Positions 8,536-16,166 of a stretch of DNA of 20,268 nt are shown here, piece after piece. Within the stretch, counting starts at the first letter, position 1, and every line of letters begins with the position of its first letter. Source of the DNA: Lachnospiraceae bacterium (lineage in GTDB: Bacteria; Bacillota_A; Clostridia; Lachnospirales; Lachnospiraceae); the NCBI GenBank assembly GCA_009774465.1, contig VSNT01000074.1:1-20268 (forward strand), in the 5' to 3' direction. A program made the position numbers and the translations under genes. The notes beneath the pieces were generated by a model, which had not been told where the DNA came from, did no database searches, and saw nothing but the letters and a program-made list of their open reading frames with translations.

Positions 8536-8580
8536 AATAATCGCTCCTCTCTCTTTTCTTTCCTGCCATTTTTGTTTTTC

Positions 8581-8621
8581 TTTATAAAAAGTGGTTATTT
8601 GTTTACTGTGACTACATCATA
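8581..8621 (-). promoter_or_regulatory. Candidate activator-dependent promoter of the grcA-like gene
   Basis: On the minus strand a -10 TATAAA (8586-8581) has no recognisable -35. Instead an imperfect inverted repeat, TATGA-N5-TCACA (8621-8607), is centred about 40 nt before the expected transcription start. That is the class II position for Crp/Fnr activators. The Crp/Fnr gene is the next gene upstream. The half-site spacing is 5 and not the canonical 6, so this is tentative. Confidence 0.35.
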
Positions 8622-8633
8622 ATGTTTTTATAC

Positions 8634-8661
8634 AAAAAAATCCGTAACTATGGTTACGGAT
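8634..8661 (-). terminator. Rho-independent terminator of the Crp/Fnr gene
   Basis: Perfect 9-bp stem (8661-8653 with 8648-8640) and a 4-nt loop, followed on the minus strand by a run of T (8639-8634). It lies 19 nt after the stop codon of the Crp/Fnr gene and separates it from the grcA-like gene. Confidence 0.88.
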
Positions 8662-8679
8662 TATAAAAATTTTTATAAA

Positions 8680-9351
8680 TTAAATAAGCAAAAATTCCAA
8701 TGCCTCCCTGTCGCAGACCTCAATCGTTTTTCTCTCTACCCGAATCAGACCATCCTTCTGCATTCTCATAAGTTCTCTGGACAAAGAAGGTCTGGCCACT
8801 CCCAGGAAATCGGCCAGCTGTTCTCTGTTCATTTTAAGCACCACATTCCCCGCCTCATCCATAGAATCAATCAGCCAGATGGCAATTCTCTCACGCAGAG
8901 AGGATGTGCTGACAATATGAAGCTTTCTGGTAATCTTAAAGTTATCCTCTGAAAGGATTTCCAGCATGTTCTGGGTTAACTGTTTATGATGGTCACAGGC
9001 ATTGGAGCAAAAATGGTAAAAAAAGTCCCAGGGCATTTCCAGCACAGTCACATCCGTCACTGCCACTGCATCATACCAGTACCTTTTTCTGTCGCCAAAA
9101 AGGAAAATTTCCCCAAACACGTTCCCAGCTTCCACCAGATAAAGCACATCGCGTTTTCCGGACGTAAAGTCCTTACAGATCTGTATCTGTCCTTCCAGAA
9201 GAAGGAACAGTTTGGAAGGAACCTCTTCCTGTTCAAAAACATAGGTTCCGGCAGGATATTTTTTCGTCACTGCCTTAGAGCATTTTAAGATGCGCTCTAA
9301 TTCTGCTTTTGTAATCGTCTGAAATAATTTTGACTGTTCAAGCTGTTTCAT
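8680..9351 (-). CDS. Crp/Fnr-family transcriptional regulator
   Basis: Cytosolic regulator of 223 residues, the usual Crp/Fnr length. The N-terminal cyclic-nucleotide-type beta-roll is about residues 5-115 (GTYVFEQEEVPSKLFLLLEGQI, GNVFGEIFLFGDRKRYW). A dimerisation helix follows, then a winged HTH containing MNREQLADFLGVARPSLSRE near the C terminus. It lacks the N-terminal cysteine cluster of classical Fnr, so direct 4Fe-4S sensing of the E. coli type is unlikely. It does carry CSNACDHH where the roll meets the long helix. The start at 9351 (MKQLEQSKLF) is set by GGAGG (9361-9357) at 5 nt. It sits between a YkgJ-type gene and the grcA-like gene, which suggests a role in anaerobic or redox adaptation. 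The ligand is unknown. Confidence 0.92.
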   Translation of the reverse strand: MKQLEQSKLFQTITKAELERILKCSKAVTKKYPAGTYVFEQEEVPSKLFLLLEGQIQICKDFTSGKRDVLYLVEAGNVFGEIFLFGDRKRYWYDAVAVTDVTVLEMPWDFFYHFCSNACDHHKQLTQNMLEILSEDNFKITRKLHIVSTSSLRERIAIWLIDSMDEAGNVVLKMNREQLADFLGVARPSLSRELMRMQKDGLIRVERKTIEVCDREALEFLLI

Positions 9352-9429
9352 TTTTTCCTCCATTCCGGAGCTGTTTTTGCGAAAGCCGCAAGCCAACCGG
9401 CCAAAAATGCTTTTCTTTCAGCCTTCCAC

Positions 9430-10146
9430 TCAAACTCCATGCATGAAAACAGATTTATCTTCCTCCATGCGCTGTTCAAATTCCAAATAGAAATCGTCCC
9501 CATAAGGTTTTATGTAAAATTGCTGTAATAAATGCATATTTATATTTTTCATCACAGCGTCACTTTCTGTTTCTTTTACGACTTTCTGCATATCCTTTAG
9601 AAAATAATGCCACTGTCTTACATAGTTTTCATATCTGGGAAGTTCCGGTATCCCCAGCCATTTCTTCAACTTAACTTTAGTCTTATTGGGGTAAGGACAT
9701 TCATGAACCTGTAAAAAATAACGAAAGTTTCCATCTTCGTAAATTCTTCCTAAAGGAAACATCCGGCAAAAGCCAGGGCGGAAGGAATGAATACTGCATC
9801 TTCCCTCTCTGTTTAAAAATGCGCACCTGTCTTTCTCTCCTCCATCCCCGCTGCTGTTGCTGTTAATGATACTGCTTCCGGCAGCCTCGTCCTGCATTTT
9901 TATATTAGGCTGAATAATACCGTCTACTACGTTCAGCTCTATTTTTCCCTGCATCAGCTCCTCAAAAGTAACACCAAGTCCCTTTTCCAGGCTGAAAATG
10001 TCATAGGGATCTAAAATAATGGAGTTTCCCATTCCCCGACAGCATAAAGAGCAGCCTGCACAGTCATTGCAGCCTGCCTTTACCATATCATTTGCCGAAT
10101 AGAGCTTTCCATCGGATATCTGTTTTAAATCAATTTCCCGTTCCAT
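9430..10146 (-). CDS. YkgJ-family cysteine-cluster protein
   Basis: Protein of 238 residues of the YkgJ/CxxCxxCC (UPF0153) family. The N-terminal cluster is C-NDC-AGC-SLCC (about residues 26-36), and further conserved Cys occur in CAFLNREGRCSIHSFRPGFCRMFP (about 108-131) and HECPYP (about 149-154). The pattern predicts a metal (zinc or iron-sulfur) site; the family function is not established. The C-terminal third has no recognised motif. A low-complexity stretch of Ser, Asn and Gly occurs near residues 91-102. The ATG at 10146 has no good ribosome binding site, and the only purine-rich stretch lies more than 20 nt away. The start is therefore less sure, and the Met at about residue 21 (before VKAGCND) is an alternative. 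It lies 32 nt after the HAD gene and 78 nt before the Crp/Fnr gene, all co-oriented. Confidence 0.82.
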   Translation of the reverse strand: MEREIDLKQISDGKLYSANDMVKAGCNDCAGCSLCCRGMGNSIILDPYDIFSLEKGLGVTFEELMQGKIELNVVDGIIQPNIKMQDEAAGSSIINSNSSGDGGEKDRCAFLNREGRCSIHSFRPGFCRMFPLGRIYEDGNFRYFLQVHECPYPNKTKVKLKKWLGIPELPRYENYVRQWHYFLKDMQKVVKETESDAVMKNINMHLLQQFYIKPYGDDFYLEFEQRMEEDKSVFMHGV

Positions 10147-10147
10147 A

Positions 10148-10160
10148 GGTATACTATACC
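10148..10160. repeat. 13-nt palindrome directly before the YkgJ start codon
   Basis: GGTATACTATACC is a perfect odd-length palindrome one base upstream of the ATG of the YkgJ gene, in the position where its ribosome binding site should be. It could be a small operator, or simply an AT-rich -10-like stretch. No -35 partner was seen. Confidence 0.3.
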
Positions 10161-10178
10161 ATAGAGAACCTTTCTTTT

Positions 10179-11045
10179 CTATACCTGTTCCTGCAGAAAC
10201 TTTAAAAAAGCATCCACACCTCCTCCTATCTGCTTTACGCCTTCCGGACGTTCTCCCTGCATCTGTGATACGTCGAAAAAATCTCCTCCGGCTGTTTTTA
10301 AAGTGCGCATAAAACTGTCGCTTCCAAAAATTCCTTTTTCAATCCCCACATACTCATCTCCCCAAAAAGAACAGTCTTCCGCCCGGATTCCATCTTTTTC
10401 ATGCAGCAGGTCAAATATATCATCCACATTATTGCTCTTACTGGAAATTCCCACTTCCAGATACTTTGCGTCACAGGTTGCCTCCACAGAAGTATCATAA
10501 CATTTCCCTGTTTCTTTTGACAGACTGATTAATGTCTCCAGTCCTCCCTGTACTCCATGCTCTTTTAAACATTGCCGCAGTCCCTCAAGCTCGTCCGACT
10601 GCATAAACAGATTATCCCCTCTCTGGTTAGCCACCATAAGATCGATTTTGCAATAATTTGGTCTGCTGAAAACAATATCCGTGTCATAGTCATATTTATT
10701 TTTTAATTCCATATGAATATCAAAACAGATTTTATGTATTTTATTAAGCTCCGCCTTATCAGGAATCCTGTGGGAAAATACCACAGGTTTTCCATCTGTA
10801 AAGGAATAATTATAAGCCCCTCTCCCAAGCCCCAAATAAAGGTGATTGAGCTGCTCTTTTGTAAAATAGGATTCAATGACTCCTCCGGCAATATTTTCAT
10901 AAGTGGTTCCACTTATAACTGCCAGCTTTACGCCCTTTGTAAGAAGCGGCCTCATAGCCTGTACTGCCTTCTCCACCGGCGCTTTTCTGCTCATGACTGC
11001 TGTCCCGTCCCAGTCAAAAAAAATTGCTTTATATTTCTTTCTCAT
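10179..11045 (-). CDS. HAD-superfamily hydrolase (Cof-like, C2 cap)
   Basis: Cytosolic phosphatase-type HAD protein of 288 residues. Motif I is FFDWDGT (nucleophile Asp11, general acid Asp13), motif II ISGTT (Ser45), motif III Lys203 in SSKSNNVDD and motif IV GDEYVGIEKG (Asp230, Glu231). The large insertion between motifs II and III is a C2-type cap, as in Cof/sugar-phosphate phosphatases. It is not beta-phosphoglucomutase, which has a small C1 cap after motif I and about 220 residues. The ATG overlaps the end of the GH65 gene by 17 nt and has GGGGAG at 4-nt spacing, so translation is probably coupled. It is the last gene of the carbohydrate operon, and presumably dephosphorylates a sugar phosphate produced in the pathway. 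The actual substrate is unknown. Confidence 0.88.
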   Translation of the reverse strand: MRKKYKAIFFDWDGTAVMSRKAPVEKAVQAMRPLLTKGVKLAVISGTTYENIAGGVIESYFTKEQLNHLYLGLGRGAYNYSFTDGKPVVFSHRIPDKAELNKIHKICFDIHMELKNKYDYDTDIVFSRPNYCKIDLMVANQRGDNLFMQSDELEGLRQCLKEHGVQGGLETLISLSKETGKCYDTSVEATCDAKYLEVGISSKSNNVDDIFDLLHEKDGIRAEDCSFWGDEYVGIEKGIFGSDSFMRTLKTAGGDFFDVSQMQGERPEGVKQIGGGVDAFLKFLQEQV

Positions 11046-13380
11046 AACGCTCCCCTTTTTTCCTTAAATTTATCTGCTCTCCCTCAATATATAAGGTAAC
11101 CGGAACTTCGTTCATTAGCTGATATTCCGCCTTGAATGCATCTGTGCGCACCCGAATCAGGCTGCCCTGATAGTGAATGGAAAAACTGTAGCTTTTCCAC
11201 TTTTCGGGTATGGATGGTTTAAATGCAAGACTTCCTGCATTGGTTCTTAATCCGGCAAATCCAAACACAATTCCCTGCCAGGTTCCTGCCATATTGGCGG
11301 CGTGAATACCTGCGTAAAAATTGTTGTGGTAGTCATCAAGATCCATTCTGGCAGACTGCTGAAAATAATCATATGCTTCTTTTTCATATCCAATCTGAGA
11401 GGCCAGTATCCCAAAAATGCAGGTAGATAAAGAAGAATGGTGGAGCGTCACCCGCTGATAAAAATCATAATTTCGTTTCAGTTCTTCCTGGGTAAAGTAA
11501 TTGCTGTATAGCAGCATTCCCAATATGGCGTCTGCCTGCTTCGACATCTGCTGCCGGAAAATAAATAAAGGATGGAAATTTTCATAAAGCAAATGCCGCT
11601 TTTCTGCCGGAATTTTAGACTCATCCCACTTTTTCCTCATTAAAAATCCATCATCAAGGGGATAAATTTTCCTTTCCTCATCATAGGGAAAATACATATT
11701 GTCAATAATCTTCTGCCAATGGGCAGTCTCATCTTCTGTCACATGCAGTCGTGCAATCAGGTTATCATAAGCCGGACGGTCTTTTTCTTTCATCTGCTCC
11801 AACGCCCAGACTGCGCTTTTTAAATTTTCCCTTGCTATCAGATTGGTATAAAAATTATTATCTACAATTGCGTTATACTCATCCGGCCCTGTAACCGCGC
11901 AGATACAATATTTTCCGCCTCTGCACTCCGCAAAATCTCCTACATCCGCATAAACCCTTGCCGTTTCAATGAATACCTCTGCTCCTTTTTCCACCAGATA
12001 TGCAAAATCATCATTCACATCTATGTACAGCCTGAATGCATAGGCAATATCGCCGTTGATATGGTACTGCGCAGTCCCCAGCGGGAAATAGGTGGATGCC
12101 TCATTTCCGTTAATAGTTCTCCAGGGATACAGCGCCCCTTTTTCATGTCCAAGCACTCTGGCCCGTTCTCTGGCTTCATTTAAGGTATTATATCTGTAAT
12201 CCAGAAGGGCCTTTGCACGCTCTTTATCCGTATAAATAAATACCGGCAGCACATACATTTCCGTATCCCAGAAATAGTGGCCTTCATAGCCTTCACCGGA
12301 AAGTCCCTTGGCCCCCATTCCTGTCCTTCCATCTCTGGCTGCCGCCTGCATAATATGAAAAAGATTAAACCGTATTCCCTGCTGCAGACTGTCGTCCCCC
12401 TCAATTTGAATATCCGCATTTTCCCAGAAGTTTTTCATATATTCCGCCTGATTTTCTTTTAGTTTCTTAACTCCCTGCCTTTCTGCCCGGGCCAAAGTTT
12501 CTTTCAGAAATCCTTTCATTTCATCCCGGGGCATATCAAGGCTGGAAGTATAGGCAAGATATTTATTCAGTTCTATGCAGCCGTTTTCCTCCCCCGCAAA
12601 CACCATGTCTATTTCCGCCGCAGCTTTCGCTTTATCTGCTTTTACCAACACCTCTTTTATTTTCCCGCACTTCACCTCATGCCTGCCCATACAGGCCATG
12701 CCTAGCCTGCTGTTTTGGGTGGTTCCTTCATAGTAAAAATCCACAGTTTCCTTATCTGCTGTCAGTTCATCACAGCATAAGTGAGGGCCAAAAGGGCCAT
12801 AGTCAACCAGCGGATTAGTGGTTCGGGTATGATTTTCAACATTACCTTCCAGAAAAGATTTGACGGTAATTTCACCTGAAAAATTAAGCGGCGTGATCAA
12901 AAGCTTCATCAGCATTAAATTTTTACACGTCATAGAGCAAAACCGTTCTGTGTAAAATTTTACTTTCTTTCCCTTTGGAGATTTCCATACCACCTCCCTG
13001 CACACATATCCTTCCTTCATATGCAGTGTCCTGTGATAGTCAATAATTTCTCCCTGAAACAAATCCAGCTTTTCTTCTCCCAAAAAAACATGTGTTGTTT
13101 TCATATTGGGCAGATTAAGTAAAGACTGACTGGTAAGAGGAAAACCATAATTCCATTCCCCATATCTGATCTGTTCACTTTCATAAAATCCATTAATGAA
13201 ATTTCCCTCAAGCCCTTCCTCTTCCGTAAACAAATAGCCTTCCTCAAAGGTTCCCCGGCTTCCTAAATATCCGTTTGAAAGAGCAAAAGTCGTTTCATTC
13301 CTGTAGTTGGTTTCTTTTTTAAATTCCCGTTCTGTTATTGTCCAGGGCTCCACCGGATAAATTGCCTGCTTCAACTCCAT
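11029..13380 (-). CDS. Glycoside hydrolase family 65 phosphorylase (alpha-glucoside phosphorylase)
   Basis: Cytosolic enzyme of 783 residues, full GH65 length, no signal peptide. The family inverts the alpha-glucosidic bond of a disaccharide with phosphate to give beta-glucose 1-phosphate plus the released acceptor. Seen: N-terminal beta-sandwich (about 1-280) with NGYLGSRGTFEEG; an (alpha/alpha)6 barrel with EGHYFWDTEMY (366-376); catalytic acid Glu501 in TGPDEYNAIVDNNFYTN; and phosphate-site elements KQAD (614-617), HHSSLST (647-653) and HAANMAGTW (693-701). The specificity loop YPWRTINGNEASTYFPLGTAQYH (418-440) resembles kojibiose/nigerose/trehalose-type members more than maltose phosphorylase. 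The ATG has AAGGTGG at 7 nt. It follows the PIG-L gene by 15 nt. The exact disaccharide cannot be fixed from sequence. Confidence 0.93.
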   Translation of the reverse strand: MELKQAIYPVEPWTITEREFKKETNYRNETTFALSNGYLGSRGTFEEGYLFTEEEGLEGNFINGFYESEQIRYGEWNYGFPLTSQSLLNLPNMKTTHVFLGEEKLDLFQGEIIDYHRTLHMKEGYVCREVVWKSPKGKKVKFYTERFCSMTCKNLMLMKLLITPLNFSGEITVKSFLEGNVENHTRTTNPLVDYGPFGPHLCCDELTADKETVDFYYEGTTQNSRLGMACMGRHEVKCGKIKEVLVKADKAKAAAEIDMVFAGEENGCIELNKYLAYTSSLDMPRDEMKGFLKETLARAERQGVKKLKENQAEYMKNFWENADIQIEGDDSLQQGIRFNLFHIMQAAARDGRTGMGAKGLSGEGYEGHYFWDTEMYVLPVFIYTDKERAKALLDYRYNTLNEARERARVLGHEKGALYPWRTINGNEASTYFPLGTAQYHINGDIAYAFRLYIDVNDDFAYLVEKGAEVFIETARVYADVGDFAECRGGKYCICAVTGPDEYNAIVDNNFYTNLIARENLKSAVWALEQMKEKDRPAYDNLIARLHVTEDETAHWQKIIDNMYFPYDEERKIYPLDDGFLMRKKWDESKIPAEKRHLLYENFHPLFIFRQQMSKQADAILGMLLYSNYFTQEELKRNYDFYQRVTLHHSSLSTCIFGILASQIGYEKEAYDYFQQSARMDLDDYHNNFYAGIHAANMAGTWQGIVFGFAGLRTNAGSLAFKPSIPEKWKSYSFSIHYQGSLIRVRTDAFKAEYQLMNEVPVTLYIEGEQINLRKKGERYEKEI

Positions 13381-13395
13381 TCCATATCCACCTTT

Positions 13396-14226
13396 CTATA
13401 TTCTCCAGAACACCTCGTCCGCTTTTATAAATGCATACAGAAATTCCACCGCATCCTCTTTTAATGCATGTTTATGCTCCAAAAGCGCTCTGGCCTTATG
13501 ATTTTGATTTAAGTCCTCCCGGCGCATACTTTCCGGCACCGGAAAGCTGATACGGTCTTTCCATTTTAAGGTTCCCTCATCAAACCCCGGCGGGCAGGAA
13601 AAGGGAAGAATCTGACTGCTTCTTTTGGGCCACACCAGATCCCCCGCTTTAGAATGTGCCACGCCGCTGTACAAAACAGGAGCATATCCATTTTCACGTT
13701 CTTCTTTTAATATTTCTCTTACAAAAAGAAACAGACCGCTGTGATCTCCATGCATATCTTCTTCCGAAGTTGTAAAAATGGTATCCGGCTTCTTAAGCAG
13801 CAGAATCTGCCTTAAATCTTCTTTAAAATTTTTTCTTGTATAGCTTCCTGCCTTGCCGTAAAATTCCCTGTGAAAATCTTTTTTTTCTTCCCACCCATAG
13901 GTTTCATCAGAGCACCGCCCCGAATGGACTTTTTCTTCTTCCTTTTCAAAATAAAGCCCGTCAAGAAAGCTGTCTCCCTTTGCCATTCCGGTATCCGCAT
14001 ATCCCATGAAAATAACATTTTCAGATTTAAGGCCAAGCACCTTAAGCCCCGCGATGGTTTCCGGAAGCCGCACAGCTCCTGTTATCTTATCTGTTCCTTC
14101 ATAATCTCCGTTGGTTGCCATGACCACGGTAACTCTTTTTTCATTTTTTACAGCCTCTTCAATAATGCCCCCTGCCATCAGGATTTCGTCATCCTCATGG
14201 GGCACAATTATCATAATATTCTCCAT
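13396..14226 (-). CDS. PIG-L/LmbE-family deacetylase
   Basis: Zinc-dependent N-deacetylase family protein of 276 residues, without signal peptide or TM, hence cytosolic. The metal and catalytic motif PHEDDE is at residues 9-14 (His10, Asp13). The second zinc motif HGDHSG at 159-164 and RLPET at 53-57 are both in place. Known members remove acetyl from GlcNAc-PI, from GlcNAc-inositol or GlcNAc-malate (mycothiol and bacillithiol synthesis), or from chitooligosaccharides. A segment of about 30 residues rich in Lys and Glu (94-117) is inserted between the motifs. Its ribosome binding site (AAGGGGTGA) lies inside the end of the upstream permease gene, and the gap is 4 nt. Co-transcription with a sugar importer and GH65 suggests deacylation of an imported amino-sugar glycoside, not thiol synthesis. 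Confidence 0.9.
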   Translation of the reverse strand: MENIMIIVPHEDDEILMAGGIIEEAVKNEKRVTVVMATNGDYEGTDKITGAVRLPETIAGLKVLGLKSENVIFMGYADTGMAKGDSFLDGLYFEKEEEKVHSGRCSDETYGWEEKKDFHREFYGKAGSYTRKNFKEDLRQILLLKKPDTIFTTSEEDMHGDHSGLFLFVREILKEERENGYAPVLYSGVAHSKAGDLVWPKRSSQILPFSCPPGFDEGTLKWKDRISFPVPESMRREDLNQNHKARALLEHKHALKEDAVEFLYAFIKADEVFWRI

Positions 14227-14230
14227 AAAC

Positions 14231-15088
14231 TCACCCCTTTACCGCACCTGCAGCCACACCGGAAATAATATATTTCTGCATGAAAATATAAAAGATCATT
14301 AAAGGTGCAACCCCAAGCATCATCATGGGAAACAGCCCCGTCCAGTCAGTGGAAAACTGTCCGATATTTCTGGATACCTCCTGAAGAATCACATCATTTT
14401 CCCTGCTTTGAATAAATAACAATGGCGTCATAAACTCGTTCCATACATTTAAAGTGACAAGAATTACCACAGTAGCAATTACAGGCTTTAAAAGCGGCAG
14501 TATAATTACAAAAAATTTTCGAAGGACAGAACATCCGTCAATCTCCGCCGCCTCTTCCAGCTCCCTTGGAACGGAAGACTCTATAAATTCTTTAAATAAA
14601 AAAGTTCCCTGGGGCACATTGATGGCCACATCCACTAAAATCACCGACCATATTGTGTTCATCAGTCCGATATTTTTAACAATCTTAAAAAGACTTACAA
14701 TATTCATCTGAAAGGGAACCATAAGACCTGCTAAAAACAAAAGGAAAAAACGATTCCCCCATTTTGTCTTTGTTCTTGCCAGTGCATAACCGGCTAAAGA
14801 AGTTACCAGCACAATAATCAAAACCGCCAGAACCGTAATTTTTACCGTATTAAACAAAGACCGGGGATATTCCATTTTTGCAAAGGCCTCTATGTAATTT
14901 TGAATTACCCATACCCCGGGAAGTGCAAGGGGAGCTTCGGTTGCTTCCTTTGGGGTTTTAAAAGTAGTTACGATTAAATAATAAACAGGAATAAACCAGA
15001 CTACTGCTACAATACCGATTATTATTTCCGTAGTAAGAAGTCTTCTGCTTTCTTTTTTGCCTACTCCCCTGATTTTTTTCTTATTCAT
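14231..15088 (-). CDS. Carbohydrate ABC transporter permease (CUT1, MalG-like)
   Basis: Inner-membrane subunit of 285 residues with six predicted TM segments. The first is at about 20-41 (EIIIGIVAVVWFIPVYYLIVTTF). The EAA coupling loop RELEEAAEIDGCSVLRKFF...LP begins near residue 175 and contacts the ATPase. The short C-terminal end QKYIISGVAAGAVKG is typical of MalG-type CUT1 permeases. The ATG overlaps the stop of the preceding permease gene (ATGA), and GTGAGG at 7 nt gives a ribosome binding site, so the pair is translationally coupled. It pairs with the MalF-like permease and the binding protein encoded just upstream. Confidence 0.95.
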   Translation of the reverse strand: MNKKKIRGVGKKESRRLLTTEIIIGIVAVVWFIPVYYLIVTTFKTPKEATEAPLALPGVWVIQNYIEAFAKMEYPRSLFNTVKITVLAVLIIVLVTSLAGYALARTKTKWGNRFFLLFLAGLMVPFQMNIVSLFKIVKNIGLMNTIWSVILVDVAINVPQGTFLFKEFIESSVPRELEEAAEIDGCSVLRKFFVIILPLLKPVIATVVILVTLNVWNEFMTPLLFIQSRENDVILQEVSRNIGQFSTDWTGLFPMMMLGVAPLMIFYIFMQKYIISGVAAGAVKG

Positions 15089-15990
15089 GATATCGCCTCA
15101 CTCCATTTTGCCATTATTTTATTGGTAAACCCGCTTATAATCATAACAATCACAAAGAAACACACGCCAAAGGCTGAGCCCACTGCGTAAAATCCATCTG
15201 AAATCCCTTTTTTCATCATTACCGTCATGACAGTTTCCGTTGCATTGCCCGGCCCGCCTGACGTCATGGAATAAATTGCATCAAAAGCCTTCATTCCTCC
15301 AATCAGCCCCGTAACTACAATAATTTTTACCGAAGGACACATTAAAGGCAGTGTAATGCGGAAAAACTGCTGCCTGCCATCCGCCCCGTCAATGGACGCC
15401 GCTTCATACAATTCACTGGAAATCCCCTGTAAATTTGCAAGGAAAATTACCATTGCCCATCCTGTCCACTGCCAGATTTGGGTAAGAATTACAGAGTAAA
15501 GCGCCCTGTCCGCAGTAAAGAAGTTGAATGTGGCAAATCCCAGCTTATGAAGAAAATTATTAATCAGTCCATAATCGGAAGAGGACATGATGAAATTCCA
15601 TAAATACCCAATAATCAAAGAACTGAATACTGCCGGAAAGAAGAAAACAGCCCGAAGCAGATTCCTGGTTTTTAATTTTTTATTTAATAAAGCGGCCAGC
15701 GGCAGTCCTAAAATCACCTGAAATCCTGTAAGCATTACTGCATAAATCAATGAATTTTTAATTGCTGTCTTCATTAACGGATTTTTTAAGACAGTCAAAT
15801 AATTCTTAAACCCCACAAAATCCAGATTGGTGACCTTGATGTCTGAGTAGTCCGTAAAGCTGTAAATAAATGTATAAAGAAAGGGCAGGATACTAAAGGT
15901 TAAGTAAATAATAAGTGCAGGCAGAATAAAGACTGCAAAATAACCTCCAAGCGTCCCGCACTGTCTTCTTTTTTTTATTTTATTTTTCAT
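15085..15990 (-). CDS. Carbohydrate ABC transporter permease (CUT1, MalF-like)
   Basis: Membrane subunit of 301 residues with six predicted TM segments. The first is preceded by a basic cytosolic N terminus (MKNKIKKRRQ). The EAA loop is ELYEAASIDGADGRQQFFRITLP. The family sequence YSMTSGGPGNATET follows in the last periplasmic loop. The start at 15990 is set by GGAGG (16001-15997) at 6-nt spacing; an in-frame ATG 33 nt upstream lacks a site. It is separated from the binding-protein gene by 172 nt containing three hairpins, unlike the tight spacing of all downstream genes. That points to a regulated step-down in expression between lipoprotein and permeases. Confidence 0.95.
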   Translation of the reverse strand: MKNKIKKRRQCGTLGGYFAVFILPALIIYLTFSILPFLYTFIYSFTDYSDIKVTNLDFVGFKNYLTVLKNPLMKTAIKNSLIYAVMLTGFQVILGLPLAALLNKKLKTRNLLRAVFFFPAVFSSLIIGYLWNFIMSSSDYGLINNFLHKLGFATFNFFTADRALYSVILTQIWQWTGWAMVIFLANLQGISSELYEAASIDGADGRQQFFRITLPLMCPSVKIIVVTGLIGGMKAFDAIYSMTSGGPGNATETVMTVMMKKGISDGFYAVGSAFGVCFFVIVMIISGFTNKIMAKWSEAIS

Positions 15991-16018
15991 TTCCTTCCTC
16001 CAAAAAAGCATAAAATGA

Positions 16019-16059
16019 GCCATTACAAAATATTGTGGTTCACATTATTCTGCAATGGC
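16019..16059 (-). repeat. Hairpin C (19-bp arms) upstream of the permease gene
   Basis: Arms 16059-16041 and 16037-16019 on the minus strand, loop of 3 nt. Of 19 pairs two are G-U and one is A-A; the rest are Watson-Crick. After the stem the transcript is U-rich (TCATTTTATGCTTTTTT) up to the GGAGG ribosome binding site of the permease. It could therefore work as a leaky terminator or attenuator, although the T run is not immediately adjacent. Confidence 0.65.
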
Positions 16060-16089
16060 TCCAGGCGCTTCTATTTCCGCGAGCAACGA

Positions 16090-16117
16090 GCCAAAGTCAT
16101 GCTTGCATGACCTTGGC
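16090..16117 (-). repeat. Hairpin A (REP-like palindrome)
   Basis: GCCAAAGTCATGC (16090-16102), loop TT, GCATGACCTTGGC (16105-16117): 13-bp arms with one A-C mismatch. It is flanked on both sides by CCGCGAG (16077-16083 and 16123-16129). The GC-rich, near-perfect palindrome with conserved flanks looks like a dispersed REP-type element. That is inference, as only one copy is present here. Confidence 0.65.
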
Positions 16118-16130
16118 GACTGCCGCGAGG

Positions 16131-16166
16131 GTGAAATACTCCGCAGCTTGCTGCAGGGTATTTCAC
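16131..16166 (-). repeat. Hairpin B overlapping the stop codon of the binding-protein gene
   Basis: GTGAAATACTCCGCAGC (16131-16147), loop TT, arm 16150-16166: 17-bp arms with one G-U pair and one C-A mismatch. On the minus strand it begins inside the TGA stop codon (16165-16163). A stem at this place can block 3'-5' exonucleases and stabilise the message of the lipoprotein gene. The T tract needed for a terminator is absent. Confidence 0.7.

Noticed and set aside
9352..9429. Small hairpin near 9380 (TTGCG / CGCAA) between the YkgJ and Crp/Fnr genes as a terminator
   Set aside because: The stem is only 5 bp and is followed by A and not T on the minus strand.
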